Translations under genes and position numbers: made by a program
Notes under the pieces: model-generated
Told to the model about the DNA's origin: nothing
What the model saw: only the letters and a program-made list of their open reading frames with translations
Database searches by the model: none
Source of the DNA: Priapulus caudatus
Taxonomy: Eukaryota > Priapulida > Priapulimorpha > Priapulimorphida > Priapulidae
Length of the DNA stretch: 57,575 nt
Reading direction: 5' to 3'
Assembly (NCBI RefSeq): GCF_000485595.1
Contig: NW_014577864.1
Location: 160,261 to 217,835, forward strand
Part shown: piece by piece, positions 1 through 11,800 of the stretch
How the letters are laid out: each line of letters opens with the position of its first letter
How positions within the stretch are numbered: the first letter of the stretch is position 1

Positions 1-520
1 GGCCAGGTGGTATAGTCGCGTCCAACTCTGGCGTTGAAATCTCTAAGAATGATGTACTTGTCACATTCTGGTATTGCTCTGATGATTGTGGATAGCTTCT
101 CATAGAAGGCTTCTTTTGAGGCCACTGTGTGCTGCATCGTCGGTGCATAGACGCTTATTAAATGGAGAGAGCGTCTTTTGCAGAGAGGAAGACGAAGCGA
201 TATGATACGATCTGAGTAGCCGACTGGAAGCTCAGCGAGTTTGATGCTGGTTTTGATGGCAAAGCCAACACCTGATTCACGCTTCTCGGAAGAGGGTTTC
301 CTTTGCCAGTAGAAAGTGTAGCCGCCTGCCTTCTCAGTGAGAGTCCCAGGGCCATGGAGTCGTGTTTCACTGAGGGCTGCAAAATCGACATTATATCGTT
401 GTAGTTCACGTGCTACAAGTGCAGTAAAACGTTCAGGACATACATTTCCTGGATTGTCGTTTAGTGTTCTCACGTTCCAGGCCGCGAGTTTTAGGTTTTT
501 TTCTTGGTTTCTACCGCATA
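1..520 (-). mobile_element. Non-LTR retrotransposon (LINE) fragment: AP-type endonuclease domain
   Basis: Read on the minus strand from about 520 to the window edge, one frame stays open and matches the N-terminal endonuclease of RTE/CR1-like LINE ORF2 proteins (the CFDP2-like family). Landmarks in order are AAWNVRTLNDN near 490, ALSETRLHG near 370, GVGFAIK near 260, LISVYAPTM near 150 and RDFNARVG near 25. The usual LGDFNAR motif has Arg in place of Gly. This domain nicks the target DNA before reverse transcription. The reverse transcriptase would lie off the left edge. It is a dispersed element, not part of GLG1, and lies antisense upstream of the first GLG1 exon seen. Family-level assignment is firm; the clade is inferred. 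Confidence 0.8.
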
Positions 521-1100
521 AGTGAGTATCCCCCAGCCGCGGTATGCTGGGCAGATCAGATGTAGAGAGCGTGGTACCCCACCTTTTCTAGGGGCTCCCC
601 CGGATTGGGGGAGGGTGCGCGTCCCTAAATAGGGCATCCTCGCCGCTTGAAGAAATACCAAAGGCTAATAATAGTAATATCTCTGTTCTATCGAGCGATT
701 GTTAACTACCAAGCCGCCAGCGATCGAGCTATGCACTAGAGGCTCCCAGCGAACTAAGCCTACCCCCGTCATGTGTCACCTGTACCGATGGACTTTAACA
801 CAGACTGCATACACAGTGAAAAAAGCATGCTTGTGTCATTCATGCCTGAGGGTCTTGGCTTCATGGCTCCATCTTCAGTGGCACGAATGATCGAGACGAC
901 TGTAAAACCATAAAGTAGCAGGGAAAGGCCGTCGACGCAGTATTCCGTGAGCGTCCTTGGGGGAGGTTTTTCCCATTACGTCGTTCACCATTTAAGGTGA
1001 AAAAACCTGTAACCCTGGGTAGGGGCCTTTACCGGGTGCTATCAGCCGGAGCCAGCTGAACCCGGGTCTCACGTTGGCAGGGTCGACACACCCTGAAGTA
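521..1100 (-). other. Probable 5' leader of the LINE, no gene
   Basis: This block lies directly upstream (minus strand) of the LINE endonuclease frame. It is richer in G+C than the sequence beyond 1,100, which fits a LINE 5' untranslated leader. No plus-strand gene or GLG1 exon is recognisable. The right boundary is a guess from the composition change near 1,090. Confidence 0.4.
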
Positions 1101-1370
1101 GTACCATACACAAGACAATTGACATGTGCAACTTGCTAATGTCAGTGCTATCAGTTATGTATGGTAGTCAGGGATGCTCCAAAGAAACACTAAGGAAAAA
1201 CAATACTCTAGCGTGTAAGAGGATATTATGATACTTACTACTTAGTGTATACAAAATTGTATATGCCTGCTGCTGCATATTTCTATTATCAGTTATTATA
1301 TCTTTTGTCTATAAACGTCGAAGATGAGCACTTGTAGGTAGGTTGTAGGACAATAAATGAATAATGATAT

Positions 1371-1473
1371 ACAGTGTAGCCCTGTTATAACACGATGGTT
1401 GGGGTCCAGAAAATGTCATTGTGAAAAAAGATATCGCGTTAAATCGAGGCGCGTAAAATCGGGGTTCCACTGT
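1371..1473. mobile_element. Short MITE with pogo/Tigger-like ends
   Basis: The ends are imperfect inverted repeats: the left begins ACAGTGTAGCCCTGTTATAA and the reverse complement of the right begins ACAGTGGAACCCCGATTTTA. Both ends are flanked by TA. Internal phrases such as CGCGTTAAATCGAGG resemble the termini of pogo/Tigger-type Tc1-mariner elements. About 103 bp long and non-coding. The rest of 1,100-2,344 holds nothing I recognise. Confidence 0.5.
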
Positions 1474-2344
1474 ATATAAGATGTTGCAGCGATTTGCTAG
1501 AGTTAATAAATAGGAATCGTCCTCATTCTGTAGGCTGCAGTGCAAAAGTTTAATAGTGCAACTTCGTTTGCTGTCGCACATGTAGTGGTGCCGCCGGTGA
1601 TGCAAGCAAGCAATCATCAACTATTTTTAAAACATTATGTATTGTAATTTATGCCTGATTTAACAAAAAATCTTTAGCAAACCTATGGTAATATGCCCCT
1701 TTAAGTGGAAGGTGACTGAACGGAAGTGGCAAAACCTGTTGGGGGCAGATTTTTTAGTTTTGAATTAAACTGTATTGTCCTACAATCTTGGTTATTTATT
1801 CATTATTATCGTACCATAACACACTTCATAGAACTGAAAAGATTATTCTTACCTGAAAGTGTATTATTAACAGCTAACTGCACAAAAATCCTGGGAGTTG
1901 GCTCCTAATGAAAACCAAATGATGTCTCCAGTGGCTGATATCTAGCCACAAAATTGCTCAATAATCAAATATATTCATAGGCTACATTTACATTGTATGT
2001 ATCCTGACTATTGAATGTGTTCCTTGTAGTGCTCTTCCCTGCTGCCTAAATCCGCTAAAATAATGAGTTTTAGCAGCCAGTCTGCGAATAATATAATAAC
2101 AATAAGCTGGATGCAAGAGAATGAGACTATATTTAATTTAAACTAATCCTTTTCGTGCTTGTCTCGGAGTTCAGCAATCCTGGATAGCTTGTGCTATAGG
2201 CATTCATAGATTGGTGTGCGTGTGTGCGTGAGCTAGTGGTTACTGTCGAAAAGGTGAATGAAAGTAATCATTAGCAAAAGTTTACTATTGTTGAGTGATA
2301 ATTTCTTGAATGAAAGTAATGCTAATTTCATATCTGTGTTGCAG

Positions 2345-5300
2345 GATGATCATGAAGACTTATCACAATCGTGTCACAATGTGAGTTGTATTCCAAGTAA
2401 ATACAGTAAAAGTTAAAATTTGAGGTATACTTTAGTGCACATTATTAATATCCTTAGGGTAAGTAAACAATCTGTTGAATGCTTTGGTGGTTTTTATATT
2501 GTTTATCAATCAAATATTCTACCCAGAACAATTTAAGCTAATTTTGTGTATAATATATTTGTGCAGTTAGTTTGGAATTTCAAGAAGAATCTGACAACAG
2601 ATGATCGCTTTATGGAAGCAGCTAAAGATATTTGCAGTGGGACACTAAAAGAGGTAATCTGTATGTGTGTGCGTGTGTGTGTGTGTGTGTGTGTGGTGCA
2701 TGCGTGCGTGGCTGCATGCATGTGTGCGTGCGTGCTTCTGTCAAATGCTGGTATAGTACTCCATGTATTTCTATTTTAAGAAAGAAATAATTATTCATCA
2801 TAGAATAATAAGAACTATAAATAACATTTTCTATCGAATATTGTTTTGTCTTCCAAGCTTGTTTAAGTAAGTGAAAAAGCCGAAGCATACCTATGTCAGT
2901 AGTGCTAACTGTTTGGGTTGTCACTTACAGGTTGACTAGAATAGACAGTCTCTGAAATCACTGCCCTATGTTAAGAAGAAGTTCTGACTGACCAACGCTG
3001 CTTGTTTTTTGTTCAGAGAGCAACTTGTATGCTTGATTGGTGGATGTAATTAATATTCATAATTGCTTTCAAGCACCCGGAGTGTGTCACGAATGCAAAG
3101 GGACATCTGGTGTCATGCTTGTTCGATTACAAGGAGAACCTGACAGAGGTTTCTTGCAAGCAGTTTCTCGGAAAGATGGAGGGGATTGTTTTTAGCGACT
3201 ACCGTCTAATCTACAAGTTTACGGACAATTGTGGTGCTGAAATCAGCAGGCTTGGTTGTGGGCGTCTTGCTGGCTTAAATGATGAGGTATGTTGTGATAG
3301 TAAAAGTGACTACTTATTTCGTGTGTGGAGAATGTGTATATTGGATTATGGCCACACAAGTCTCAATCAGTGTAAATATGCACAAATGTAATATCTAAAA
3401 GTTCTGTGTTGACTGTTAAAATGGCACCATGTTTCTACCACCAAAATAATTGAATTCACTTAACTGGTTTACATTATGATCGCAAATTTATCAGCATTTT
3501 ATTTGCATGTTTTGCATTATAGTCTACCATTCAAATACAAAATGTATATTTTGCCATAAATCGTATACAAATGATATGCCCTAGCATTACTACTGCTGTA
3601 TCACTTAGCAGCGGTTTTCTAGATGGAGATGTATACATTTTGCATAGGCCATAAGTCGTTTTCATTTTGCTCCAGCTGCAGCACTCTCAAGGTGCGACGA
3701 TCGAGTGTCTCGCGAAGCACATCGATGAGAAGGGAGGTCTGAGCAGCATGTGCGAGAAGCAGATCCTACGCATCGCGGAGCTCCAGTCTGAGGACTTCCA
3801 CCTCGACCGGCCACTCTACTTTGCATGTCGCGACGACAGGGAACGGTTTTGTGCAAACACGCCTGCTGGCGAGGGAAAGGTCTATAATTGTCTCATGAAA
3901 CACAAGATGCTACGAGATATGTCATCCGAGGTGAGTGGTAGGTCTTGTTAAAAACGGATGTGTAACAGCAGGAATATATAAAATGGACAGTGTGTAACAC
4001 CTACTTGACAGCATTTCTGATACTTGAGGCACTTGTTTTTCTAATAAAAATTTGGCATCAATTGAACAAAAATTGGTCTGGGCCAGAGAAAAGTGCTGGC
4101 GGCTGGCAAGCTCTGTCGAGTCCAATCTTCACAGTTTGTGGATTTTGGTTGTTGGTTGGGCCTGGGAAGGCATTTGTCATCTTCACGTGTTTGCTCGGCA
4201 ACGAAAAGATGTGCAAACCATTCTGTTTCTGCACGACAGTGCCGTGAGATGCTGGTGACGCGCCAGAAGCTGGTGAACGTTGACTATAAGGTGAGCCGAG
4301 GGCTGGTGCGTGACTGCCGGGATGACATCAAGCAACATGAGTGTCAACCGGGAGCCGGCGGTATTGCTGAGGAGAACAAGCATGTGCGGCTGTCCTATGT
4401 GCTCCTGTGCCTCGAGACGGCCATGAAGAAAGGTGCGTGTCAGTAACGAGCAATGCTTTGTGTTCTATAAAGCCGTGCATTGATAGAAGAGATAGTGAGT
4501 TCTTGGCATATCGTCATACCATAACGTGTTCAGTGTTAGCAGAAATGGTCAACTTGTGGCATATTGTAACACTTTTGTTTCAAAGGCATAAGTGTCAAAA
4601 TTTTGTCTGAGGCTGATATCTAGTATAGTGTGAATGACTCCATAGTGTGATGCTCACACATGTTGAACAACAGCAACAACTGCTTGATGTTTTTTGTTGT
4701 TGTAACTGAGACCTTTGAGGTGCATTCAAATATTTTGTATGAGTTTGTAAAAGAGCTGCATCATTATTTGTTATTGTCACACAGGTAAACCAGTTGCATC
4801 AACCTGTCAGGCACGAATGCTTGATCACAGAAAGCAATTGATGGAAGACTACAGCATCAGTCCAGACATAGTTCTTCATTGTAATAATGAAATAAAGAAT
4901 GAGTAGGTGTCACATACATGTAGGGCATGTGTGAAATTTTTGACTCTTGCTAAGATTGAAATAAAAATGTTATTTTCAATACATATCTGTATTCTGTATG
5001 ACAACATTGTGACTGGGAACTAAACTTGAAAAATATTGGTGTTTCTCCGTTTCATGTTGAAATTCGGTGACAGGTTAAACCAGGTTTGAGCTTGCCCAAG
5101 CCTACTGCTTTTGTTTGTGAAGTTTATGGTGGATTATTATGAGTTTTGGTGTTATTTCATGTTCATCAATATGCCAAAATATTGTCATCAAAAAGCTTTC
5201 AGTTCAAGTATATAGCACACATATGGAATATTAAGACAATATTGTGGTCTTGTAATAATAAATCCATGCTCACAGGTAGGCGATTGAAACTAATTGATAA

Positions 5301-5846
5301 TCTTACATGCTAAAAGGATGAGCGGAATTTCTCTCGCCAATTTTCGTTGGATAATGGTGTTGATGGATTTAACATACACTGGGATGTGTGCTTAGACTGG
5401 TTTTATTAGAATCTTATATGCTTTTAGGTGCAAGGGTCTAGAAAAAGATGGAAAGACAATTCATTGTTTATTGGAGTTGGCACAGCCTCGAAAACAAAAA
5501 GATGAAATAAAGCAGGATCGCATGAGTGCACCATGCCGCAGAGAGGTATAGCATGTCTTATCCTGTCCTCCACATTGCATGCTTCTTGATGCAATGAATC
5601 CATCCATTACATCTCACAGAAAGGCAGAGCATGTCTTCTGCCCTCCACATTGCATGCTTCTTCCTGCAGTGTAATAGAGGCATTCCGTTGTCGCATCATA
5701 GGTGTTCTTGATTGATATTTGCAGTTGGAGAGTCTGCTGAAAGTGGCAGATGTAGGAAGTGATATAAGAGTAGATCCGATGCTGCAGGAGGCCTGCCAAC
5801 CAGCTACTAATACATTTTGTCAAGACATTCCTGCTGGTGATGCAAG
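2345..5846 (+). CDS. GLG1: GLG1 exons 1-8: N-terminal cysteine-rich repeats
   Basis: Eight exons encode the first lumenal GLG1 repeats present in the window. Exon 3 (3074-3286) carries GHLVSCLFDYKENLTE and FSDYRLIYKFTDNC. Exon 4 (3676-3930) carries FHLDRPLYFACRDDRERFC, the most conserved stretch of the family. Its acceptor could be at 3676 or 3682, both in phase. Exon 5 (4240-4432) carries MLVTRQKLVNVDYKVS. Exon 6 ends at a GTAGGT donor at 4903, and exon 7 (5428-5545) resumes in phase. Each exon or pair supplies about one repeat with its C-x(12-16)-C signature. Intron phases are 0,0,0,0,1,2,0,2. Confidence 0.92.
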
Positions 5847-8800
5847 GTAACATAATTTATTTAGGTACAAACCAATCAGAAACCTCGTGCAGTATCCAGT
5901 GCTCAAGATAAGTGGTCGCGCGGTCTTCCAGTTGCCACAAGCAATTGAGAATGTCGTGGGGCAAGTGAACTTTACATGATTAATTCTATAGCTAGCTGTG
6001 TGCGAGTACACAACCACAATGGCTCGGTTCCGAATTATACAAACGTGCAGAGTTATAGCCACTGTTCGCTAGGTGGCTTCAACTTCCGGGTAGGTCACGC
6101 CAGCCATCACCCCACACCACTCATTGATCTCTATAATAACATCGTAGAGTTATTATAGAGATCAGTGACACTGACACCACCCCACAGTTTCCACAGCTAC
6201 GCAGTGTTGTATGCATGTGTTACGTGTGTACCTAGTGTCAGTAGTGAACCGATGCCTTTGTTGACACGTCTTTTTTTAATTAAATAACGCTGTTCAAGGT
6301 TACCGCGGGCACAGATATTCGAGGACGGTAAGTGTAGTGATTTTATTCCATGCTTGCAACAGTATAAATATGCAAATATATCAGCCGAACCGGTACAGAT
6401 TGACGAATTAAGACGGACGTGACCCAGTTCATTGTAAATTTGTTTACAACATGGTGAAAATACACTGAAATGACCGTACGTCGTTACATGACTGATTGCC
6501 GGTGTTATCTTGTACCACAAGTTGTGGACCTGGTCCTTCTAACGATATCTAGGTTTACTTTCATTTGCATTTGCACTCGTACGGATGCTTGGAGTTACGA
6601 TCCAGAAAATATAAAATATGATTAAATCAAGCTTATTATTATAAAACCCCTCTCTCTCGCACGCACACACATATTAATAACATAGTCTTCGTTCATGTGT
6701 AGAGAGGGGGACTATCACATCCTTATTTACTTTAGCAATATAATATTACAAATCTGAGTCAATATATATTGTCTTGAATACAATTTTTTAGTTTAATTTA
6801 TAAAATAATAAAAAAATAATGTAATTATATTTATAACTATTTTTTTCTCTGTTAGACTATAAATATATCTTTGCATATAAATACTTATAGGTTTATAGTC
6901 TAAGAATATGGAGCCAGGATATTTGGGCTATAATAAACACCTGATATTAAAAAAAAAACAACATTTAAACTGTTGAAAAGTTTGCCTGGTTTTGTGTCAA
7001 ATAACTTGTATGTAGAGATTGTTAATCATTTAAACATCATTTAATAGCACATGATCATCATTATTTAATGTTTTTATTTTTGTATTTCAGATGGTGAAGA
7101 AATACTGCTGTGTGCCGCTATACCATAACACTTCCGATACAGTCGATCTCGATGGGAACAGGATCACAATGCGACGTTTCCCTATGGGCGAAAAACGAAA
7201 AGATGTCCGGAACCAGTGGATTAGAAGATTGAATAATAATAGGGCCAACTTTGTAGTAAATGACAACACACGGATCTGCTCGGAACATTTTGAGAACCCT
7301 TACACAGATACGTCAATTCCAACATTATTTCCTAGCAAAACACCGAAAGCACCTCTAAAGCAAAGGAGACCGTTAGTGCGGCACGATACGAATGCTGCCA
7401 GTACGTGCACAGTCGAACTCGATGGCACCTTCGACGTGGATGGATGAGAGGCGGCAATGGATTCGATACCTGACGAAAACATATCGCCAATGAAGAGATC
7501 CGATGATCAAGACGTCGAAGATACCAACAAGGAGTCAGAGTCGGATGGCCTTCCCAATACAGATGGCCTTCCAGGGAACAAATATTATGCAACTTGCCTG
7601 GAGCCTTTCGTGACTATCAGAGTGTTTGGATTATTCTAGATTGTACAGAATTTGACACAGAGAAGCCATCTTCACTAATTGCTCAGTGGACTACATGGTC
7701 AGAATACAAGCATTCAAACACTTAAGATCTTGATAGGTGTAGCACCAAATGGTTTGGTAACATTTGTATCGCGACTGTGGGGAGGCAATACCTAGGACAG
7801 ACATATCGCAATGAATGATAATTTGATTCCAAAATTATCTCCAGTGGACGTAATCATGGTTGCTCACCGTTGAAGACCTTCTTCCTCCAGATGTTGGTCT
7901 CAACGTTCCACCCCGTATTACTGGTCATCGACAGATGACAACCCAAGAATTTTTCGAAACGCCGGGTATTGCGTCCGCTCGCCTTGTCGTAGAGATGAAA
8001 ATTGAACAAATAAAAAACTATCGTATTCTCAGTGATGTATTACCCCTATCAGAAGCACACTTGGCAGAGCAGATAATTTTTATATGTACAGCATGGACCA
8101 ATCTACTGCCATCTTTGCTCACATAAATGAAACATAAATTTTACTGTATGCATGCAGAGCAAGAGTGAGGTACACCAGACACCCCACACTGTTTCAAGTG
8201 TAAGAGCTATGTCGTGTCAAACGATGTCTCTTGCCGAGTGGTCCACTGGTGATCTTTTGAGTACCGACATGAACCATACCACCTGTCTATTACCGTGTGT
8301 GAGCGAGTGAGTGCGTTTGTGAGTGAGCGACTGCGAGTGTTTGTGAGCAAATGTGTGTGTACAAGTGGGTTGCAGAGTATTGTAGTTATTAGTCATGTAA
8401 TGTATTTGTACATATTATTTATGTAAGAAATTATTGTATTATTACTGTAAATTTGATGGCACATCCAGATAGGCCAGAAATATAAAATAATTTGTTTTCT
8501 GTTTGTTAAAGTGATTACGTCACCGTAAATAAAAAAAAATAAAAAAAATATTTCCACTTTTTCACGAAATATAAGTAATTCTGTTCACTTTTTATGGTTA
8601 AATTGCTGCATTTTTCTTCTTATTTTACTATATTGTTTGATGTGAACATACACTCGTGACGCATACATAGCCCATAGCAAGCAATTGTCAGGAACACTAA
8701 TATCAAATCGACCAGGTTTTTTGGGTTTTTAACTAGTTGAGAAACAATCTTATCAGGTAAGAATTTGACGATACGTTTAGTCTCGTTAGTTCTTACTTTT

Positions 8801-11800
8801 AATGTAAAAAAATGGCAACAAAATTTTTACAAATTTTACCATAGAAAATTTGTGACGTAGTCAATTTAATTGTTTTTAATTAATTTAGAAATATTTTAAT
8901 AACATTTTCACACAGTCCACGGTCCGCAGACAGCATTTTACCCACATTCCACATGATATACATGCAAGACGGCAGAAAAATTAACAAAAAAAAAACGTGT
9001 ACGAATACATGTATAGTCCAGAGCAAGAGCTTTAATAATATAATAAATAATATACGGTCAAGACAAAACAGGTATTTTACTTGTAAAGTCCTACAGACTT
9101 GTCCCGTTCCTATTCGCCATGCGATGTAGCGTGGACTATTAAGTATTATAAACACGGACTCCACTACGGGGACCTAATATGTTATATACTGGAACCACAA
9201 CATTTTAAAGACTGATTCCAGCTCGTACAAGGCCAGCTGTCCCTGGACCTGGTACATATAACTTTTCGCGCACTCTTGGTTGCATGTTGCGCCATTCACT
9301 GTCAGCTGTACTACCCGGAAGTAGTGTATCCGTGGCGCTACCTACGGGAATCATGTCGCCATAACTCTGATCGCGGAACCGAGCCATTGTGCATGGGCTA
9401 AATCTCACAAACAGGAAAAAAACAAATAAATAGCTTGTGCTCTCTGAAACTCAAAAAACGCAGCTAGGTGCTCAGCAATGTTGAAATACCAATACTTCGC
9501 ATTTAAGCTACGCTGGCTGTATTGATAGTTAACTAATGTTGCTACGTGTATGTAGTGTAGAAGATGGCTAGTTTATGGTTATTCCTGAAGCAGGGTTAAC
9601 TGTGGTAATGTTCCCAAAGTGCAAAAACGCGGCTGATGTTTAATAACAAATATAATTAGTTGTAGATTCATAGACGTAATTTAATATTTAAGAAATTTTT
9701 ACTGCAAAATGAAATTAAAATTATAATTTGACAACGATATATTACGATTAGGTTTAGATGACAAGTTATATATGACTTACAACCTTTAGAGACTTCTTCC
9801 ACATTTGTATTTAGTTTCTGTATGATTTTATTAGGTAGATTTTGCTCTTTTTTTAGAGTTCTCATCTGCTTAATGGACAATGTGGATGATCCCAATATGA
9901 ATGTAGAATGCAAAGGTCGTCTAATGGAGATCCAATACTTCATTGCGAGAGATTTCAGGTTTGATTGTGAAGAGATGGTTTTATGATGATGACGTGTGGA
10001 ATCTATTTATATTAGTTTTTAGCTCAGCTGACGAAGTCAGATGCAGCTTGTAGAATCGCATGAATGTCCGTCCGGCCGTCCGTCCCTCCGTCCGTGCGTC
10101 AACAGTTACGGCACAAATCTTAACCGCGCGGCGTACGATCTTGATATTCGGGACGTCGGGGGTATCACGAAAAGGACTCGGGATGTCGAATTTGTTGGGT
10201 CAAGGGTCAAAGGTCAAGATGTGTCAATGGAGGGGAATATTTCCCCCTTAACTTAATGTATAGGAGGAAATACGAAATTGCGGCACAAATCTCAATGGCT
10301 CGACCTACGCTCTTAATATTAGATGTATAGTGTGATGGGGAAGAAACCCATCACCAGCGCGAAATTGGAGGTGACAGGTCAAAGGGCAGTGGGGGAAAGG
10401 TCAGATATCAGACATTTTCTGAGGACATGGTCTAACGGACCGAGTGCAAAACTTTTTTGTTTCAGCGCTGACCTACCACTTTTATCAATTTATTGAAAGG
10501 ACCGTGAAATCTACTTTCCGCTGACGTGCGAAGAGTAAGTGTCCGATAACTTTTTGACCCTAAAGAGGAGGGTTAAACATGGATTTGTTGACTGTTAACA
10601 AAGGACTGAACTGCTTTTGCTATTAGAGCCCACTCCACCCCCACTACGCTCGCGCTCGACGCATATCCATGATAATGTTAATATAGCGAAGTCATTAAAG
10701 TTGCACAGCTATATCTTTATTACTGTACTACCGGTATAACAAAGCCTATCAACGCGGTGGCGGGAGGGCGCACTTGATTCGGTTGCCAGTGAGTTTATCA
10801 GAAGAATACCCGGCTACAGTACACGTCGGTTGAGCGCTGTCGCTCTGCGGCACTTGTTTGCCATTAACACCCGTGTGAGACATGTTGAGAGCTTTGCTAA
10901 TATATTAGACATATATTAGAGCTGTGCTAAAATATTTTAAAACTAATAATATTTAACCCTAAGGTAAAAATATTGGGTGCCATGGACATACGTAGCTCAA
11001 TGGCATGGTCCTATATAGTAATTGTTATTGTATTCAATTTCACAAATTAATAGGAAACCAAATGTCAAACCAACCAATCTTCTATCTAAGACAAGGTTAT
11101 TTGGATGGTTATGTTAAGCAAACAAGTCTGTTGAGTTATTAATTTTTTTCATGTGTACTATTATAAGCATTCTTTGGATTATGTGTCTCTTTGCTGTAAT
11201 TCCTGAAGAACTTGACATTTTTAATAGTTAATATTTTGTTTACATATCACTTACATCGTTCTGCTTTCTTTCAACTGTCAGTCTGGATTCCAAGTTGTAC
11301 AAGACATGTTTCAAGGATGCAAGAGAGTTCTGCTCTGCACCTAGCAACTGGCACAATGATGAAATAGTACCTGATCAGGGACCTTTAATTTTGTCCTGCC
11401 TTTATCATCGGATCTATGTTACGGCGAAAGGGCAGCAAGTAAGTGAGTGTCGTCTGCATGTTTTCATTGTCTGGCTTTCTGTGTGTTTATCTGCAGATTA
11501 AGCAGTCGGTTGATGCACGCTTGCAACGAATATGCAGAAAACCTCTGCGGGAGTAAACTAAATCCAGATGATGACAGCGCTAACCAGGCAGATGGTCAGA
11601 TGTCAGTTGTACCCTTGAAGCACAGTTATACGTTGTCCTGTCTGTACCGATATATGAGTTCACCTAACAAGAAGGAGAGAAAGGAGGTTGGTGAAGTGCA
11701 CGCTATGAGCTGCTGTACTAGTGGTTAAATAAATGCACACTTATGGTGGCACGTGACAATCACAAATGCACGCACGCACGCACATACATTGCACATGACA

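Larger units (their letters stand above)
6015..9391 (+). mobile_element. THAP-DDE (IS4EU/ISL2EU-like) DNA transposon remnant inside a GLG1 intron
   Basis: Two inverted segments of about 80 bp, 6015-6094 and 9310-9391, share 18 identical bases (CACAATGGCTCGGTTCCG), then AGAGTTAT, then ACTTCCGGGTAG. They bracket a decayed THAP/DDE transposase frame (7091-8126), so they are probably terminal or subterminal inverted repeats of one ~3.4-kb element. The interior also holds a 16-bp-arm hairpin at 6125-6164 and AT-rich DNA with an inverted pair at 6853-6903 (TAGACTATAAA / TTTATAGTCTA). No target-site duplication is obvious. The remainder, about 8,130-9,300, shows no gene. Confidence 0.55.

Noticed and set aside
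9205-9391. Minus-strand frame starting MARFRDQSYGD
   Set aside because: It overlaps the right inverted end of the THAP-DDE element; the left end gives a similar MARFR start that soon stops, so coding is not supported.
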